Positions 17,534 through 26,235 of a stretch of 64,000 bases of DNA are shown piece after piece. The notes beneath the pieces were generated by a model, which was not told the DNA's origin, did no database searches, and saw nothing but the letters and a program-made list of their open reading frames with translations. The first letter of the stretch is position 1. Each line of letters opens with the position of its first letter. This DNA comes from Bacteroidia bacterium. Lineage in GTDB: Bacteria; Bacteroidota; Bacteroidia; Bacteroidales; GWA2-32-17. Both the position numbers and the translations under genes were made by a program. Location of the stretch: NCBI GenBank assembly GCA_016218155.1, contig JACREQ010000058.1, positions 29,078 through 93,077 of the forward strand. The letters run 5' to 3'.

Positions 17534-20500
17534 ATGAAAGCAATAATGATTTTATTCTTTTGTCTTTTAATTCTTAGTATTAATACTAAGAATATTATTG
17601 CGAGAAATATTTATTCTAATAATGAAAAGAAAGTTAATAGTTTAATAGAACAAGGAAATATTCGTTTATCTGTTTTTGAAATAGATAGTGCATTGTTTTA
17701 TTTTACCGAAGCGCTTGTAATCAGCAAACAAAATAAGTTAAGCAAAAAGGAATTATCTATTCATTTAATAATTTCAAATTGTTATACTTCGATTAAAGAA
17801 TTTAATAAAGCAAAAGATGAATTAAATTATTCATTAATTATTTTAAATTCAATTAATGTAAAAAATGAATTAAAATCAGATTACTTTTTTTCATTAGGTT
17901 ATTATAATTATTGTAAAGGCGATTTTGTTGAAGCAGAAATAGCATATAAGAAAGCATTATTTTATAAAAAAGATAATGATTTCTCAATTATTTTGGAATT
18001 GGAAAGAAGTTGTTTAAAACAAAATAAACTAAAAGATGCGAGTATTTATTTAAATAAAATTGATTTAATTTCAGATTCTTTGTGGTTGATTTATTCAATG
18101 AGTTTTGATTATGCATTATTAGAAATAGCTCAATTGAATTTTAAAAATAATATTTGTAATAATGATATTAACATTCTCCCTTTTTTAAGTATTTTAGAAA
18201 AAAAGGATACTTTTTCGAGTAATAAAGCTAGAGCATATCATTATCAGTGTTTGGGTTTGGTATATAGGTACTTAGAGGATTATTCAAAAAGCTTGAAGTA
18301 TCTTAAAATTGCCTACGATGAATGTAATGCAATTAATGACGATACTAAATATCTTTCTTTAATTTCACTTAGTCATAATTTGCTTAATATTTATTCTAAA
18401 ATAAGTGATTTCTCAAAAGCTGAGATGTTTTATAATAAAATATTATTGTATAAAAAAAGGTTGAGATCATCTAATAATATAGATGATTTTGAATTATTTT
18501 GTTCAGTTGGAGTTAATTATTTCTTAAAAAAAGATTATTTAGAATCTATTAAATTTCTTGATTCGGCTTTGGTTTATTCAAAAAATATTACTCCTGACGC
18601 AAAGGCAAACTTGTATGATTATTATGCATTAGCATATTCTGCTTTAGGTGAATATTCAAAGAGCAATGAACATTTTAAAAAAGCACTTTTCTTCAGACAA
18701 AAACAAAATCCAATAAATATTCATAATCTTTCTAAAGACTATCAGAATTATTCTGAACTACTAATGAAAATGGGTAGGTCTAAAGAAGCAATTGCAATGG
18801 GGAAAAAGTCATGTAAGCTTATTCAACAGGTAATGGGACAAAAAAGTAGTTCTAGTTCAATAGCATTAACATCTATTGCAAATATTTATCTGGATAGTAA
18901 GGATTATAACAATGCTCTGATAAATTTTGATAAAGCTTTGTTAGCTGCAAGTTCAGAATCATTAATAAGCGAGAAAAAATTATTTCCAAAATCGGCTTCT
19001 GTTGTATACCCTGTGGCATATTTAAAAGCATTAAAAGGAAAAGCTTCTGCATTATTTGTTATGAGTAAAGGAAAGGAAGCACAACTTGAAAAAAGCCTTC
19101 TTTGTTATAATGAAGCTATTTATTTGTTAGAAAAGATAAGAAGTGCAAACCAGTTTGATGAAGATAAACTATTGCTAACAGAAAATGAGAACTCAATTTA
19201 TAATTCGGCTGTACAGGTTGCATATGAGCTGTATAAAATATCTGGCAAAGATGAATATTTAAACACCGCTTTTAATATTTCGGAGAGAAATAAAGCAACT
19301 GTGTTACGTGAAAAAGTTTCATTGTTAAATAAATTCCCTGAAGGCTCACAACAATACTCACTATATCAGAAGGACCAGAAATTACGAAAAGAAATTTCTA
19401 GTCTGGAACGTAAAATACCAATGTCAAATTCAATAGAGGCATCAAAATTAAAAGAACAGCTTTATAAATTGTATGATGATCAGGAAGCATTCTTCACGAT
19501 GTTAAAAGATAAATATCCGAAATTATACGATTCGTGGATTTCTTCTGAATGTATGAGTATTGCTGCTGTACAAAAAAAGTTATTGAATACTGAAAGTCTG
19601 GTTGAATATATTCTTGCAGATTCAACATTATACACAATAATTATTAGTAAAACCGGAAAAGATTTTATTAAAACGGTTTTACCCGGTAATTTTAAAGAAA
19701 ATATGTATAAATACATTGATGAGATTTCTTGTGCAGGTGCTGATGCCACAACTATTAAAGGTTTTAATTCCTTTATTCAGAATTCTTATAGCTTGTATTC
19801 AGTAATACTTAAACCTGTAAAGAATCTTATAAAGAAGAACTCACTTATTATTGTTTCTGATGGTGTACTGAATTTATTGCCTTTTGAAACTTTGCTAACA
19901 AATAACTATAACAACTCACATGTAGATTATCGTTATCTGCCATATTTAATAAAGGAAAGATCTGTAAGCTATGCTAATTCTGCTACATTATACTGCAGTT
20001 CAGGGAAGACTGATAATAAAACACCTAAAAATATTCTTGCTTTTGCCCCAGGTTATACTTCGTCAAATTCGGCAATAGCTGAAGTTGTAACACGTTCATT
20101 CTATTCACCGTTAAGGGGAGCAAAAGAGGAAGTAAATAGTTTTAACGGTATTTTAAATGGCGATTATTTTTTTAATAACGAAGCAACCGAAACAGAATTT
20201 AAAAACAGGGCAAATGATTATTCAATTATTCATATGGCAATGCACGGTCAGGCTGATGCTGATGATTCGGGTAATTCGAGGTTAATATTCGAGAATGGCG
20301 GAAAAGGAAATGATGGTTTTCTTTATGCATGGGAAATTTATAATATGAATTTAAACCCTGATATGGTAGTATTAAGTGCATGTAATACTGGAACTGGTAA
20401 ACTTAGAAAAGGTGAAGGTGTTATGAGTTTAGCAAGATCTTTTTCTTATGCAGGTTGCCCAAGTGTTGTAATGACACTATGGTCTATAAGCGACTTAAGC

Positions 20501-20764
20501 AGTACTGATTTGATGAAATATTTTTATAGTAATTTGTCACTTGGAGATAATAAAGCGGAGGCCTTGCAGAAAGCGAAAACTGAATATATTACTCAAACCA
20601 GTCCTATGAAATCTCATCCTTATTATTGGGCAGGATATGTTGTTATAGGCGATAAGTCACCGGTTGAAATCGATTCGCATATAAACAAAATGTTTTATAC
20701 TTCGTCAGTTTCTCTTGCAATATTGGCACTGGCTTTTGTTTTTGTTAGAAGAAGATTTAAGTAG
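17534..20764 (+). CDS. Large TPR-CHAT protein (caspase-like protease domain) with C-terminal membrane helix
   Basis: This 1076-residue protein has a signal peptide (MKAIMILFFCLLILSINTKNIIA) and tetratricopeptide repeats over about residues 30-500. Examples are FSLGYYNYCKGDFVEAEIAYKKAL and YALAYSALGEYSKSNEHFKKAL. A coiled linker follows, then a CHAT domain at about 745-1045 with the caspase-like dyad His904 (MAMHGQ) and Cys950 (LSACNTGTGK), and a final hydrophobic helix (SLAILALAFVFV) followed by RRRFK. The layout predicts a periplasmic TPR-protease held by the C-terminal helix. CHAT proteins are proteases, often activated by partners. Nearby are an ECF sigma factor and its membrane TPR partner. 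The in-frame TTG at 17528 is less likely as a start. Confidence 0.9.
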   Translation: MKAIMILFFCLLILSINTKNIIARNIYSNNEKKVNSLIEQGNIRLSVFEIDSALFYFTEALVISKQNKLSKKELSIHLIISNCYTSIKEFNKAKDELNYSLIILNSINVKNELKSDYFFSLGYYNYCKGDFVEAEIAYKKALFYKKDNDFSIILELERSCLKQNKLKDASIYLNKIDLISDSLWLIYSMSFDYALLEIAQLNFKNNICNNDINILPFLSILEKKDTFSSNKARAYHYQCLGLVYRYLEDYSKSLKYLKIAYDECNAINDDTKYLSLISLSHNLLNIYSKISDFSKAEMFYNKILLYKKRLRSSNNIDDFELFCSVGVNYFLKKDYLESIKFLDSALVYSKNITPDAKANLYDYYALAYSALGEYSKSNEHFKKALFFRQKQNPINIHNLSKDYQNYSELLMKMGRSKEAIAMGKKSCKLIQQVMGQKSSSSSIALTSIANIYLDSKDYNNALINFDKALLAASSESLISEKKLFPKSASVVYPVAYLKALKGKASALFVMSKGKEAQLEKSLLCYNEAIYLLEKIRSANQFDEDKLLLTENENSIYNSAVQVAYELYKISGKDEYLNTAFNISERNKATVLREKVSLLNKFPEGSQQYSLYQKDQKLRKEISSLERKIPMSNSIEASKLKEQLYKLYDDQEAFFTMLKDKYPKLYDSWISSECMSIAAVQKKLLNTESLVEYILADSTLYTIIISKTGKDFIKTVLPGNFKENMYKYIDEISCAGADATTIKGFNSFIQNSYSLYSVILKPVKNLIKKNSLIIVSDGVLNLLPFETLLTNNYNNSHVDYRYLPYLIKERSVSYANSATLYCSSGKTDNKTPKNILAFAPGYTSSNSAIAEVVTRSFYSPLRGAKEEVNSFNGILNGDYFFNNEATETEFKNRANDYSIIHMAMHGQADADDSGNSRLIFENGGKGNDGFLYAWEIYNMNLNPDMVVLSACNTGTGKLRKGEGVMSLARSFSYAGCPSVVMTLWSISDLSSTDLMKYFYSNLSLGDNKAEALQKAKTEYITQTSPMKSHPYYWAGYVVIGDKSPVEIDSHINKMFYTSSVSLAILALAFVFVRRRFK

Positions 20765-21065
20765 TAAAACTGAGTTCTTTCTCGATTTTCTTTGCTCTAT
20801 CCGCTGCGGCAGCGAAGCGATTAGGTATTTGTAATTATTTTAAATGGTTTATATCTTCATGTCACTGTTAGTGAGATGGCGGGTCATGCTAGCCATGATG
20901 TTCTTCTTTCGTCATTGCGTGCCACGACACGCAATCTCATTTGTTACTTCTCGATATGCTTAGCTTCCTCCGCAGCGGCGGAGCGGTGGACGAAGTAGCA
21001 ACCGGGATTTTCTTTTCACTCGCTCGCATCTTGCGAGTGAGGCTCCTCACTTCGTATAAATTATC
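20765..21065. repeat. Intergenic repeat cluster between TPR-CHAT and M19 dipeptidase genes
   Basis: No gene is visible. The gap holds a CGCTGCGGCAGCG palindrome near 20.80 kb and the palindrome ATTGCGTG-CCACGA-CACGCAAT at 20914-20935. It also holds a copy of the GTTACTTCTCGATATGC repeat at 20943 running into CCGCAGCGGCGGAGCGGTGG, and a CACTCGC...GCGAGTG hairpin near 21.02 kb. All but the last recur, intact or diverged, at 22.36-22.93 and 32.3-32.6 kb. It lies between convergent genes, so it may also serve as terminator DNA. Confidence 0.75.
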
Positions 21066-22292
21066 TTAATTACTTGTTTTAAATTTTTCTACTTCTTTAA
21101 AAACCCTCATAAAATTACCACCCCATATTTTAATAATCTGTTCTTCGGTATAGCCACGTTTTACAAGTTCCTTTGTTATGTTTTTCATTTCAGATACGTC
21201 GTAACAACCAATAACATCGCCACCTCCATCAAAATCAGTTCCTATGCCAACATGATCGATTCCAGCTATCTTCACCATGTGATCAATATGATCAATAACA
21301 TCTGTAACATTAGCCAAAATAGGTGGATAATTTACATCAAGCTGATGCCATTCCCTAATCCCGTTTCTTCTTTGTTCATCGTTATAGTTTGCCCAATTGC
21401 TGTGTTTAATTTCAAATGCTGCATGTGCGCTATCTCTTGCAGGATAAGAAGGCATCTTTTTTACATAATCACTTAAAATACACATTTGAATTACACCACC
21501 ATTTTTAGCAAGTGCAATGAGCATTTCATCTGAAAGATTTCGTGGGTTATCACATAATGCACGGGAGCAAGAGTGAGAAGCAATAACCGGTGTCTTTGAT
21601 AATTTAAGAACATCGTAAAATGTGCTGTCGGAAGCGTGTGATACGTCAATCATAATACCCAGATTGTTCATTCTTTTAACAACTTGCTCACCAAATGGGG
21701 ATAATCCTTTAAATAAAGTAGTGTCTGTTGACGAATCTGCTATGTGGTTATTTCTTGTATGAACTAATGTTATGTAGCGAATACCTTTTTTGTAGAAATA
21801 ATCAATATTCTCAATTTTGTCTGCTAAAGCATAGCCGTTTTCAATTCCTAAATAAATGGCTCGTTTATTTTCTTTTTCTAAACGATAACCATCTTCATGA
21901 GTAATCGCAATTTCAGCTTTGGCAGGATAAGCATTTATTGCTTTATAAACTGCATCAATAATCTGGTTGGTCTGATTAAATGCTTTTTCCAATCCTATGC
22001 TATCCTGATTTCCCTGTCCAACAAATGCTGCAAAAAACGAAGCATCCAGATCACCTGCCTCCATTCGTGGAATATCATATTTGGTTCCTGTTTCTTTTGC
22101 ATTATGCGATTTCCCAATGTCAAAGTCTTCACTCATTAATACTAATGGACTGTCGCAATGAGAGTCGATGGTGAAAGCTTTTTTGTGAATAAGTTCAGTT
22201 CTTTTTTCTATAGATTTGCACGATGTTAATAAAACAAGTGTAGAAATAAGAAAATATATTACGTAAAATGAAGATAATTTAATTGAAGTCAT
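21066..22292 (-). CDS. Membrane dipeptidase, peptidase family M19, lipoprotein
   Basis: This 408-residue protein has a lipoprotein leader (LISTLVLLTSC) and the M19 renal-dipeptidase fold, a TIM barrel with two metals. Visible metal-ligand and active-site segments are TIDSHCDSP (HxD pair), GIENGYAL (bridging Glu), MIDVSHASD (His), ASHSCSRALCDNPRNLSD (His) and VGIGTDFDGG (Asp). These enzymes cut dipeptides, including cell-wall-derived ones. The ATG at 22292 was chosen because it begins the leader directly; an upstream ATG at 22355 would add 21 residues reaching into repeat DNA. The gene is flanked on both sides by repeat clusters. Confidence 0.93.
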   Translation of the reverse strand: MTSIKLSSFYVIYFLISTLVLLTSCKSIEKRTELIHKKAFTIDSHCDSPLVLMSEDFDIGKSHNAKETGTKYDIPRMEAGDLDASFFAAFVGQGNQDSIGLEKAFNQTNQIIDAVYKAINAYPAKAEIAITHEDGYRLEKENKRAIYLGIENGYALADKIENIDYFYKKGIRYITLVHTRNNHIADSSTDTTLFKGLSPFGEQVVKRMNNLGIMIDVSHASDSTFYDVLKLSKTPVIASHSCSRALCDNPRNLSDEMLIALAKNGGVIQMCILSDYVKKMPSYPARDSAHAAFEIKHSNWANYNDEQRRNGIREWHQLDVNYPPILANVTDVIDHIDHMVKIAGIDHVGIGTDFDGGGDVIGCYDVSEMKNITKELVKRGYTEEQIIKIWGGNFMRVFKEVEKFKTSN

Positions 22293-22356
22293 AAATAATT
22301 TTTTAGTAGGATTGCTTTTCTGAATGTAAAAGTATAAAATAAATCTTATTTCCATT

Positions 22357-22700
22357 TTTCGTCATTGCGTGCCACGACACGCAATCTCATATTGCTTTGC
22401 TTAATGTGTTACTTTTCGAGTTTGTTGAGCACTATATGTATTCTGGTTTCGTTACTTCTCGATATGCTTCGCACTCGAAGTAGCAACCGGGATTTTTCTG
22501 TACCTGTGGTCTGGGTGTAAGGACTGATCTCTACTCTACATTTTTCGTCATTGCGTGCTACGACACGCAATCTCATATTGCTTTGCTTATCGTGTTGCTT
22601 TTCGAGTTTGTTGAGTACTATATGCATTCTGGTTCTGTTACTTCTCGATATGCTTCGCTTTCTCCGTAGCGGCGGAGCGGTGGGCTAAATAGCAATATTA
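22357..22700. repeat. Tandemly duplicated repeat unit (offset 186 bp)
   Basis: Bases about 22360-22474 and 22546-22660 align without gaps at an offset of 186 bp with roughly eight mismatches by eye. Each unit carries the ATTGCGTG...CACGCAAT palindrome (22364-22385; 22550-22571), a TTTTCGAGTTTGTTGAG block and the GTTACTTCTCGATATGCTTCGC block (22451; 22637). Short ORFs in this DNA are low-complexity shadows, so no gene is called. Confidence 0.85.
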
Positions 22701-22723
22701 TTGGTTGAAATTATCAATTATGC

Positions 22724-22825
22724 TAGTCCGCCGCGGTGGAGAGTTTATCGAGAACTTCAGGAATTTTGGTTCTGTTACTTCTCGATACGCTTCGCTCCGC
22801 CGCGGCGGACGAAGTAACAACCAGG
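22724..22825. repeat. GC-rich dispersed repeat copies
   Basis: TAGTCCGCCGCGGTGGAGAG then TTTATCGAGAACT at 22724-22756 matches the copies at 15.14 and 32.30 kb. A further GTTACTTCTCGATACGCTTC block (22774) runs into CCGCCGCGGCGGACGAAGTA. GC content is far above the flanking genes. Confidence 0.75.
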
Positions 22826-22838
22826 ATTTTGTATCTGC

Positions 22839-22931
22839 AGTCAGGTCTTTCGACCTGACTGTTTTAATATTTGAATGTCGGGTCAAAAGACCCGACATCA
22901 AATGAATCCTCTGGTCTGTGCGCTACAGACC
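22839..22931. repeat. Three consecutive perfect hairpins upstream of the anti-sigma-like gene end
   Basis: The hairpins are AGTCAGGTC-TTTC-GACCTGACT (22839-22860), ATGTCGGGTC-AAAA-GACCCGACAT (22875-22898) and GGTCTGTG-CGC-TACAGACC (22913-22931). The first two share a core GTCxGGTC/GACCxGAC. They end 29 bp before the stop of the TPR partner gene, so they may terminate the sigma operon or protect its 3' end. Confidence 0.7.
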
Positions 22932-22959
22932 ACATTACATAATTTTTGAAAATTGTTAT

Positions 22960-23712
22960 TTATTCTATCTTCTTAATCAATTTCTCAGCCTCTTTTACAT
23001 AAACTGATTTATTGTCAATAAGTTTTTGCAAAACCGGAATTGCTTTTTCAGGTTTGTTTAGCTGAATATATGTCAAAGAAAGATACCAAAGGCAATCTTC
23101 GTGCATACCATTAGTTTCATCTTTTGATGCATCAAGTAATAAACTTTCTGCCATGGTAAAATTGCCAAGTTCCATGTACGACAAACCTTTTACCAGATTT
23201 ACCAATATATTGCTACTGCTGTTTTCGTGCGAAAGCAGTTTTATACTTTCATCATATTTGCCATTCTGATATGCAATAAATCCTTTTTCTATATTTAATA
23301 ACGAATCATCTGCAGAACGCGAAATTGCATCAATATTTAAAGGTTTATAATACTGTGCATATAATTCCTTATTGGATTGTTTAGAATAAAAAATGTAATA
23401 GCCGAATACCGAAATTGAAACAATTAATGCAACAGAAGCTGCAATTTTATAAATGAAGAACCTGTTATTTTTTGATTTTTCTATATTCTTTTCAGGAGCC
23501 ATTGAGTAAAAATATCTTGATTCGGCATTATTTAATGCCTCCTTAAAATCGGCTCTTTTATTATAGTCATATATAACATTGTTTACTTCATTATATAATG
23601 CAAACTCTTTTTCTAAGACTTTATCGGTTGATAATTGTTTTAAAAAATCGGTTTTTTCTGTTTCCGACATACTACCATCTAGGTATCTCTCGAATAGTCC
23701 ATGGTTTTCCAT
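22960..23712 (-). CDS. Membrane TPR protein, probable partner (anti-sigma-like) of the adjacent sigma factor
   Basis: In this 250-residue protein the N-terminal cytoplasmic part (about 1-85) begins ENHGLFERYLDGSMSETEKTDFLKQL. This resembles the 'RYLxGxMxxxExxxF' start found in Bacteroidota anti-sigma-like membrane proteins, without the zinc-binding HxxxCxxC of classical ZAS domains. One membrane helix (KIAASVALIVSISVFGYYIFY) leads to a periplasmic domain with TPR-like helices (FIAYQNGKYDESIKLL, VKGLSYMELGNFTMAESLL, YLSLTYIQLNKPEKAIPVL). The gene overlaps the sigma factor gene by 41 bp, so their synthesis is coupled. I infer that it holds the sigma factor at the membrane and senses an envelope signal. 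Confidence 0.75.
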   Translation of the reverse strand: MENHGLFERYLDGSMSETEKTDFLKQLSTDKVLEKEFALYNEVNNVIYDYNKRADFKEALNNAESRYFYSMAPEKNIEKSKNNRFFIYKIAASVALIVSISVFGYYIFYSKQSNKELYAQYYKPLNIDAISRSADDSLLNIEKGFIAYQNGKYDESIKLLSHENSSSNILVNLVKGLSYMELGNFTMAESLLLDASKDETNGMHEDCLWYLSLTYIQLNKPEKAIPVLQKLIDNKSVYVKEAEKLIKKIE

Positions 23713-24268
23713 CGCTTAATTCTTTTAATAGTGGATCATTATAAATCTTCTTAAATAATTCTTGTTTACACCTTAGTCTTCTGTTTTTTGTAAATTGTTC
23801 ACTACTCATGTTTAATTTTAGAGTGACTTCAGTTATTGAATTTCCCTCAATAAATAATCTTAATAGTTCTTTACATTTTTCGCCCAGCTTACTAAAATGC
23901 TTTGCTATTAGTCTTTTTCTGTCTTCATTAGTTATATAACCTATAATATTAGTGTCCGATTCAATTTCTATATTCTCATCAATTATTAATTTTCTTTTAG
24001 TGGTTCTTATTTTATCAATCATTCTTCTTTTACATACGGCTATCAGAAAAGTGATGAATTTATACTGAAGTATTAAAGGAGGATCAGCCATTAAAGCTGA
24101 ATAAGCCGTTAATAGGCCATCTTGGAAGATGTCTTTTGCATCATCCTTATTGCCATAATACTTATATAATATAATCTCTTCAATCACCGGGTAATAGTTT
24201 TGATATATAAAGTTAAGAACCTCAGAACTGTTAGACTTTAATCCTTCAATTATTTTGTCATTTGTCAT
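23672..24268 (-). CDS. ECF-like sigma-70 family sigma factor
   Basis: This 198-residue protein has sigma region 2 in the N-terminal half (YQNYYPVIEEII, NKDDAKDIFQDGLLTAYSAL, ITFLIAVCKRRMIDKIRTTKRK). Region 4 is in the C-terminal half (LGEKCKELLRLFIEGNSITEVTLKLNMSSEQFTKNRRLRCKQEL). Size and domains fit ECF sigma factors. Earlier in-frame starts (24316, 24286) lie inside the GGTTAC and CGACTAT boxes of its own promoter-like motif, so the ATG at 24268 is chosen. Overlap with the membrane TPR gene forms a sigma/anti-sigma style operon. Its likely targets, by motif sharing, are listed at the four promoter entries. Confidence 0.88.
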   Translation of the reverse strand: MTNDKIIEGLKSNSSEVLNFIYQNYYPVIEEIILYKYYGNKDDAKDIFQDGLLTAYSALMADPPLILQYKFITFLIAVCKRRMIDKIRTTKRKLIIDENIEIESDTNIIGYITNEDRKRLIAKHFSKLGEKCKELLRLFIEGNSITEVTLKLNMSSEQFTKNRRLRCKQELFKKIYNDPLLKELSDGKPWTIREIPRW

Positions 24269-24284
24269 ATCAGTTCCGTACCCC

Positions 24285-24312
24285 ATAGTCGATGAAAAGT
24301 GAAATAGTAACC
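24285..24312 (-). promoter_or_regulatory. ECF-type promoter motif of the sigma factor gene (autoregulatory)
   Basis: On the minus strand: GGTTAC (24312-24307), 15 bp, CGACTAT (24291-24285), then GGGG. The sigma ATG is 17 bp further on. It is divergent from the plus-strand copy at 24358-24386. Confidence 0.7.
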
Positions 24313-24357
24313 CCAAAAGTAAATAAATATTTTTTTTTATTTTTTTTAAATTTTAAT

Positions 24358-24386
24358 GGTTACTAATTGATATCATCTTCGACTAT
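24358..24386 (+). promoter_or_regulatory. ECF-type promoter motif upstream of the 24.4-kb gene
   Basis: GGTTAC (24358-24363), 16 bp, CGACTAT (24380-24386). The bases after the -35-like box (TAATT) also match the copy at 17.45 kb. The ATG of the small gene lies 44-50 bp downstream. Confidence 0.7.
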
Positions 24387-24436
24387 AGGAATTATTTAAT
24401 AGGTATAATTCATTTTAATAACTTAAAAATATGGTT

Positions 24437-24760
24437 ATGGCAAATGTATTCAGCAAAAAAGAATGGATTTCTGATTTGGAGTATCAGTCAGAAATTGAAA
24501 CTACTACCGAATGGTTTAATGTAGATGCAGTATGCAAATACAGAAATGGCACCGCTGTAATTATTATTGTAAATATTTTGCATGAAGTGCAGAAAATTAC
24601 AGTTGCCGACAAAGGTTTACTAAAAGATATTGTTATTAATTTTTTTAGTAATAAGAAAAATAGCGACAATAAATTTAAGATTTTGTATACAAAAGATATT
24701 AAAACTGCAAATATTGTATATGAAAGATTAATGGATCTTTATTTTAATGATAAAGACTAA
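24437..24760 (+). CDS. Small cytoplasmic protein of unknown function, probable sigma-regulon member
   Basis: This is a 107-residue protein (an ATG at 24431 would add two residues) without signal peptide or membrane helix. The predicted fold is mixed alpha-beta: a WFNVDAVCKYRNGTAVIIIVNI strand pair, a helix (KGLLKDIVINFFSN), FKILYTKDIKTANIVYERLMDLYF at the end. I do not recognise a family. It is divergent from the sigma factor and has its own copy of the shared promoter motif, so it is likely co-induced; it could be a feedback or output protein. The amidohydrolase gene follows after 77 bp and may share the transcript. Confidence 0.6.
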   Translation: MANVFSKKEWISDLEYQSEIETTTEWFNVDAVCKYRNGTAVIIIVNILHEVQKITVADKGLLKDIVINFFSNKKNSDNKFKILYTKDIKTANIVYERLMDLYFNDKD

Positions 24761-24837
24761 TTGTTTAATATTTAAAGTATTTTAAATAAAATATATAAAT
24801 TGCAGAAATTAAAAATAAATAAAAAAAACAACAAACT

Positions 24838-25899
24838 ATGTTCTACAACTGCCACATTCATACGTTTAAAGATACCGATGTGCCACGTAAATTTTTACCG
24901 TTGGGACTGGTTAGAATTCTTTCAACTACTGTAGGTTTTAATTTAATCTCAAAAGCATTAAATTACCTGAATCCGTTTTCGGATAAAGATACATATGACA
25001 GATATGTGAAATTTGTTAGGATTGGACGACTTGGCTCGCAGGAAAATATTTTTAACGAATGTAGAAGGTATTATCCAGATGACACAAAATTTGCAATTCT
25101 GCCCATGGATATGGCATTTATGGGAGCAGGCGATGTACCACGAAAATACGACGAGCAAATAATAGAGCTTTCTGATTTAACAAAAAAATATCCTCAGATA
25201 ATTCCTTTTATTCATATCGACCCGCGTAGAGAGGGATTTATGGAACTTCTTAAAAAATCTGTTGAAGAGTGGGGAATAAAGGGAGTAAAAATTTATCCTT
25301 CACTTGGTATTTTCCCATACGATGAAAGGCTTTATCCTGTTTACGAATATTGTGTTAAAAATAATTTGCCTGTAATTACTCATTGCAGTCCTTATAATCC
25401 TGTTCATTTTAAAGGAAAGGATAAAGAATTGCGTACGTTGTTATCAAAATCTAAAATACCTATAGATTATAAAGGTAAAAAACGAAAAGAGCTTTGTGCC
25501 AATTTTACTAACCCAAAAAACTGGGAATATGTTTTAAATGATTTTAAAACTCTTAAATTATGTCTGGCACATTTTGGCTCCTCATATTTCTGGAATGAAT
25601 ATTTAGAAAACCCCGGTAGTAACGATAATTGGTTTGTTACAATAAAAGATATGATACCAAAATACGAAAATTTATATACCGATATTTCTTTTACACTTAG
25701 CGAACAGGAATATTTCCCATTATTAAAAGTATTGTTAAGCGATACTGTGCTTAAAAACAAAATACTTTTTGGCTCCGATTATTATATGGTAGAAACCGAA
25801 GCTACCGAACGCCGCTTTGCACTCGATCTGCGTGCATATATAGGCGAAGAAAACTTTACAGCTATTGCAGTAAATAATCCTAAAGTGTTTTTTGTTTAA
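24838..25899 (+). CDS. Amidohydrolase-family (TIM-barrel) protein
   Basis: This 353-residue cytoplasmic protein is of the amidohydrolase-2 type. The N-terminal HIHTF (His6, His8) is the HxH metal motif; GIKGVKIYPSLG, PVITHCSPYNP (His), LAHFGSSYFW (His) and ILFGSDYYM (Asp) supply the remaining barrel-end ligands. Related enzymes decarboxylate or hydrolyse ring or amide substrates; the substrate here cannot be told. It lies downstream of the small 24.4-kb gene in the same direction, with 77 bp between, so induction from the ECF-type promoter is possible. Confidence 0.85.
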   Translation: MFYNCHIHTFKDTDVPRKFLPLGLVRILSTTVGFNLISKALNYLNPFSDKDTYDRYVKFVRIGRLGSQENIFNECRRYYPDDTKFAILPMDMAFMGAGDVPRKYDEQIIELSDLTKKYPQIIPFIHIDPRREGFMELLKKSVEEWGIKGVKIYPSLGIFPYDERLYPVYEYCVKNNLPVITHCSPYNPVHFKGKDKELRTLLSKSKIPIDYKGKKRKELCANFTNPKNWEYVLNDFKTLKLCLAHFGSSYFWNEYLENPGSNDNWFVTIKDMIPKYENLYTDISFTLSEQEYFPLLKVLLSDTVLKNKILFGSDYYMVETEATERRFALDLRAYIGEENFTAIAVNNPKVFFV

Positions 25900-26235
25900 A
25901 ATGTAGCATTAAGTTTAAAATGTACTTTTATGTAATAACAATTTTCAAATACTTTTATGTATATTTTATTAAAATATTTTGTCTTTCAAATAAAAGTATT
26001 GTAAATTTGAAACTTGAACATGAAAATGTTAGAATACGTTCTTTAAATAATATTTGTAGCGTTTATTGTTATTCTGAAATAAAAATCTCGCAGTTTTTCA
26101 AGCATACAGGAATAATAAGTAATACGCCACGCCAAAGGCGTGGGGTTGCTTATTTGTATGCGGGCTTCGCGAGAGCCTTTATTTCATTTAATGTAATTCC
26201 CATGCCCTTTTTTTTGTAAAAAAATGAAATGACTG
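25900..26235. repeat. Intergenic region with two hairpins, no convincing gene
   Basis: The 385-bp gap before the 26.3-kb gene holds CCACGCC-AAA-GGCGTGG (26127-26143) and GGCT-TCGCGAG-AGCC (26163-26177), GC-rich islands in AT-rich DNA. A 99-codon reading frame across it has low-complexity composition and no start context and is not called. The right end carries the ECF-type motif. Confidence 0.6.

Noticed and set aside
20914..20935. CRISPR-like repeat
   Set aside because: The palindrome recurs, but with irregular distances and no uniform spacers; no cas genes are near.
22409..22905. Short reading frames in the repeat cluster
   Set aside because: They exist on both strands because palindromic repeats lack stops; peptides are Arg/Ser-rich and differ between copies.
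25920..26219. 99-codon reading frame before the 26.3-kb gene
   Set aside because: It crosses GC-rich hairpins, has low-complexity residues and no leader or family match, and ends just before the ECF-type promoter motif. Judged non-coding.
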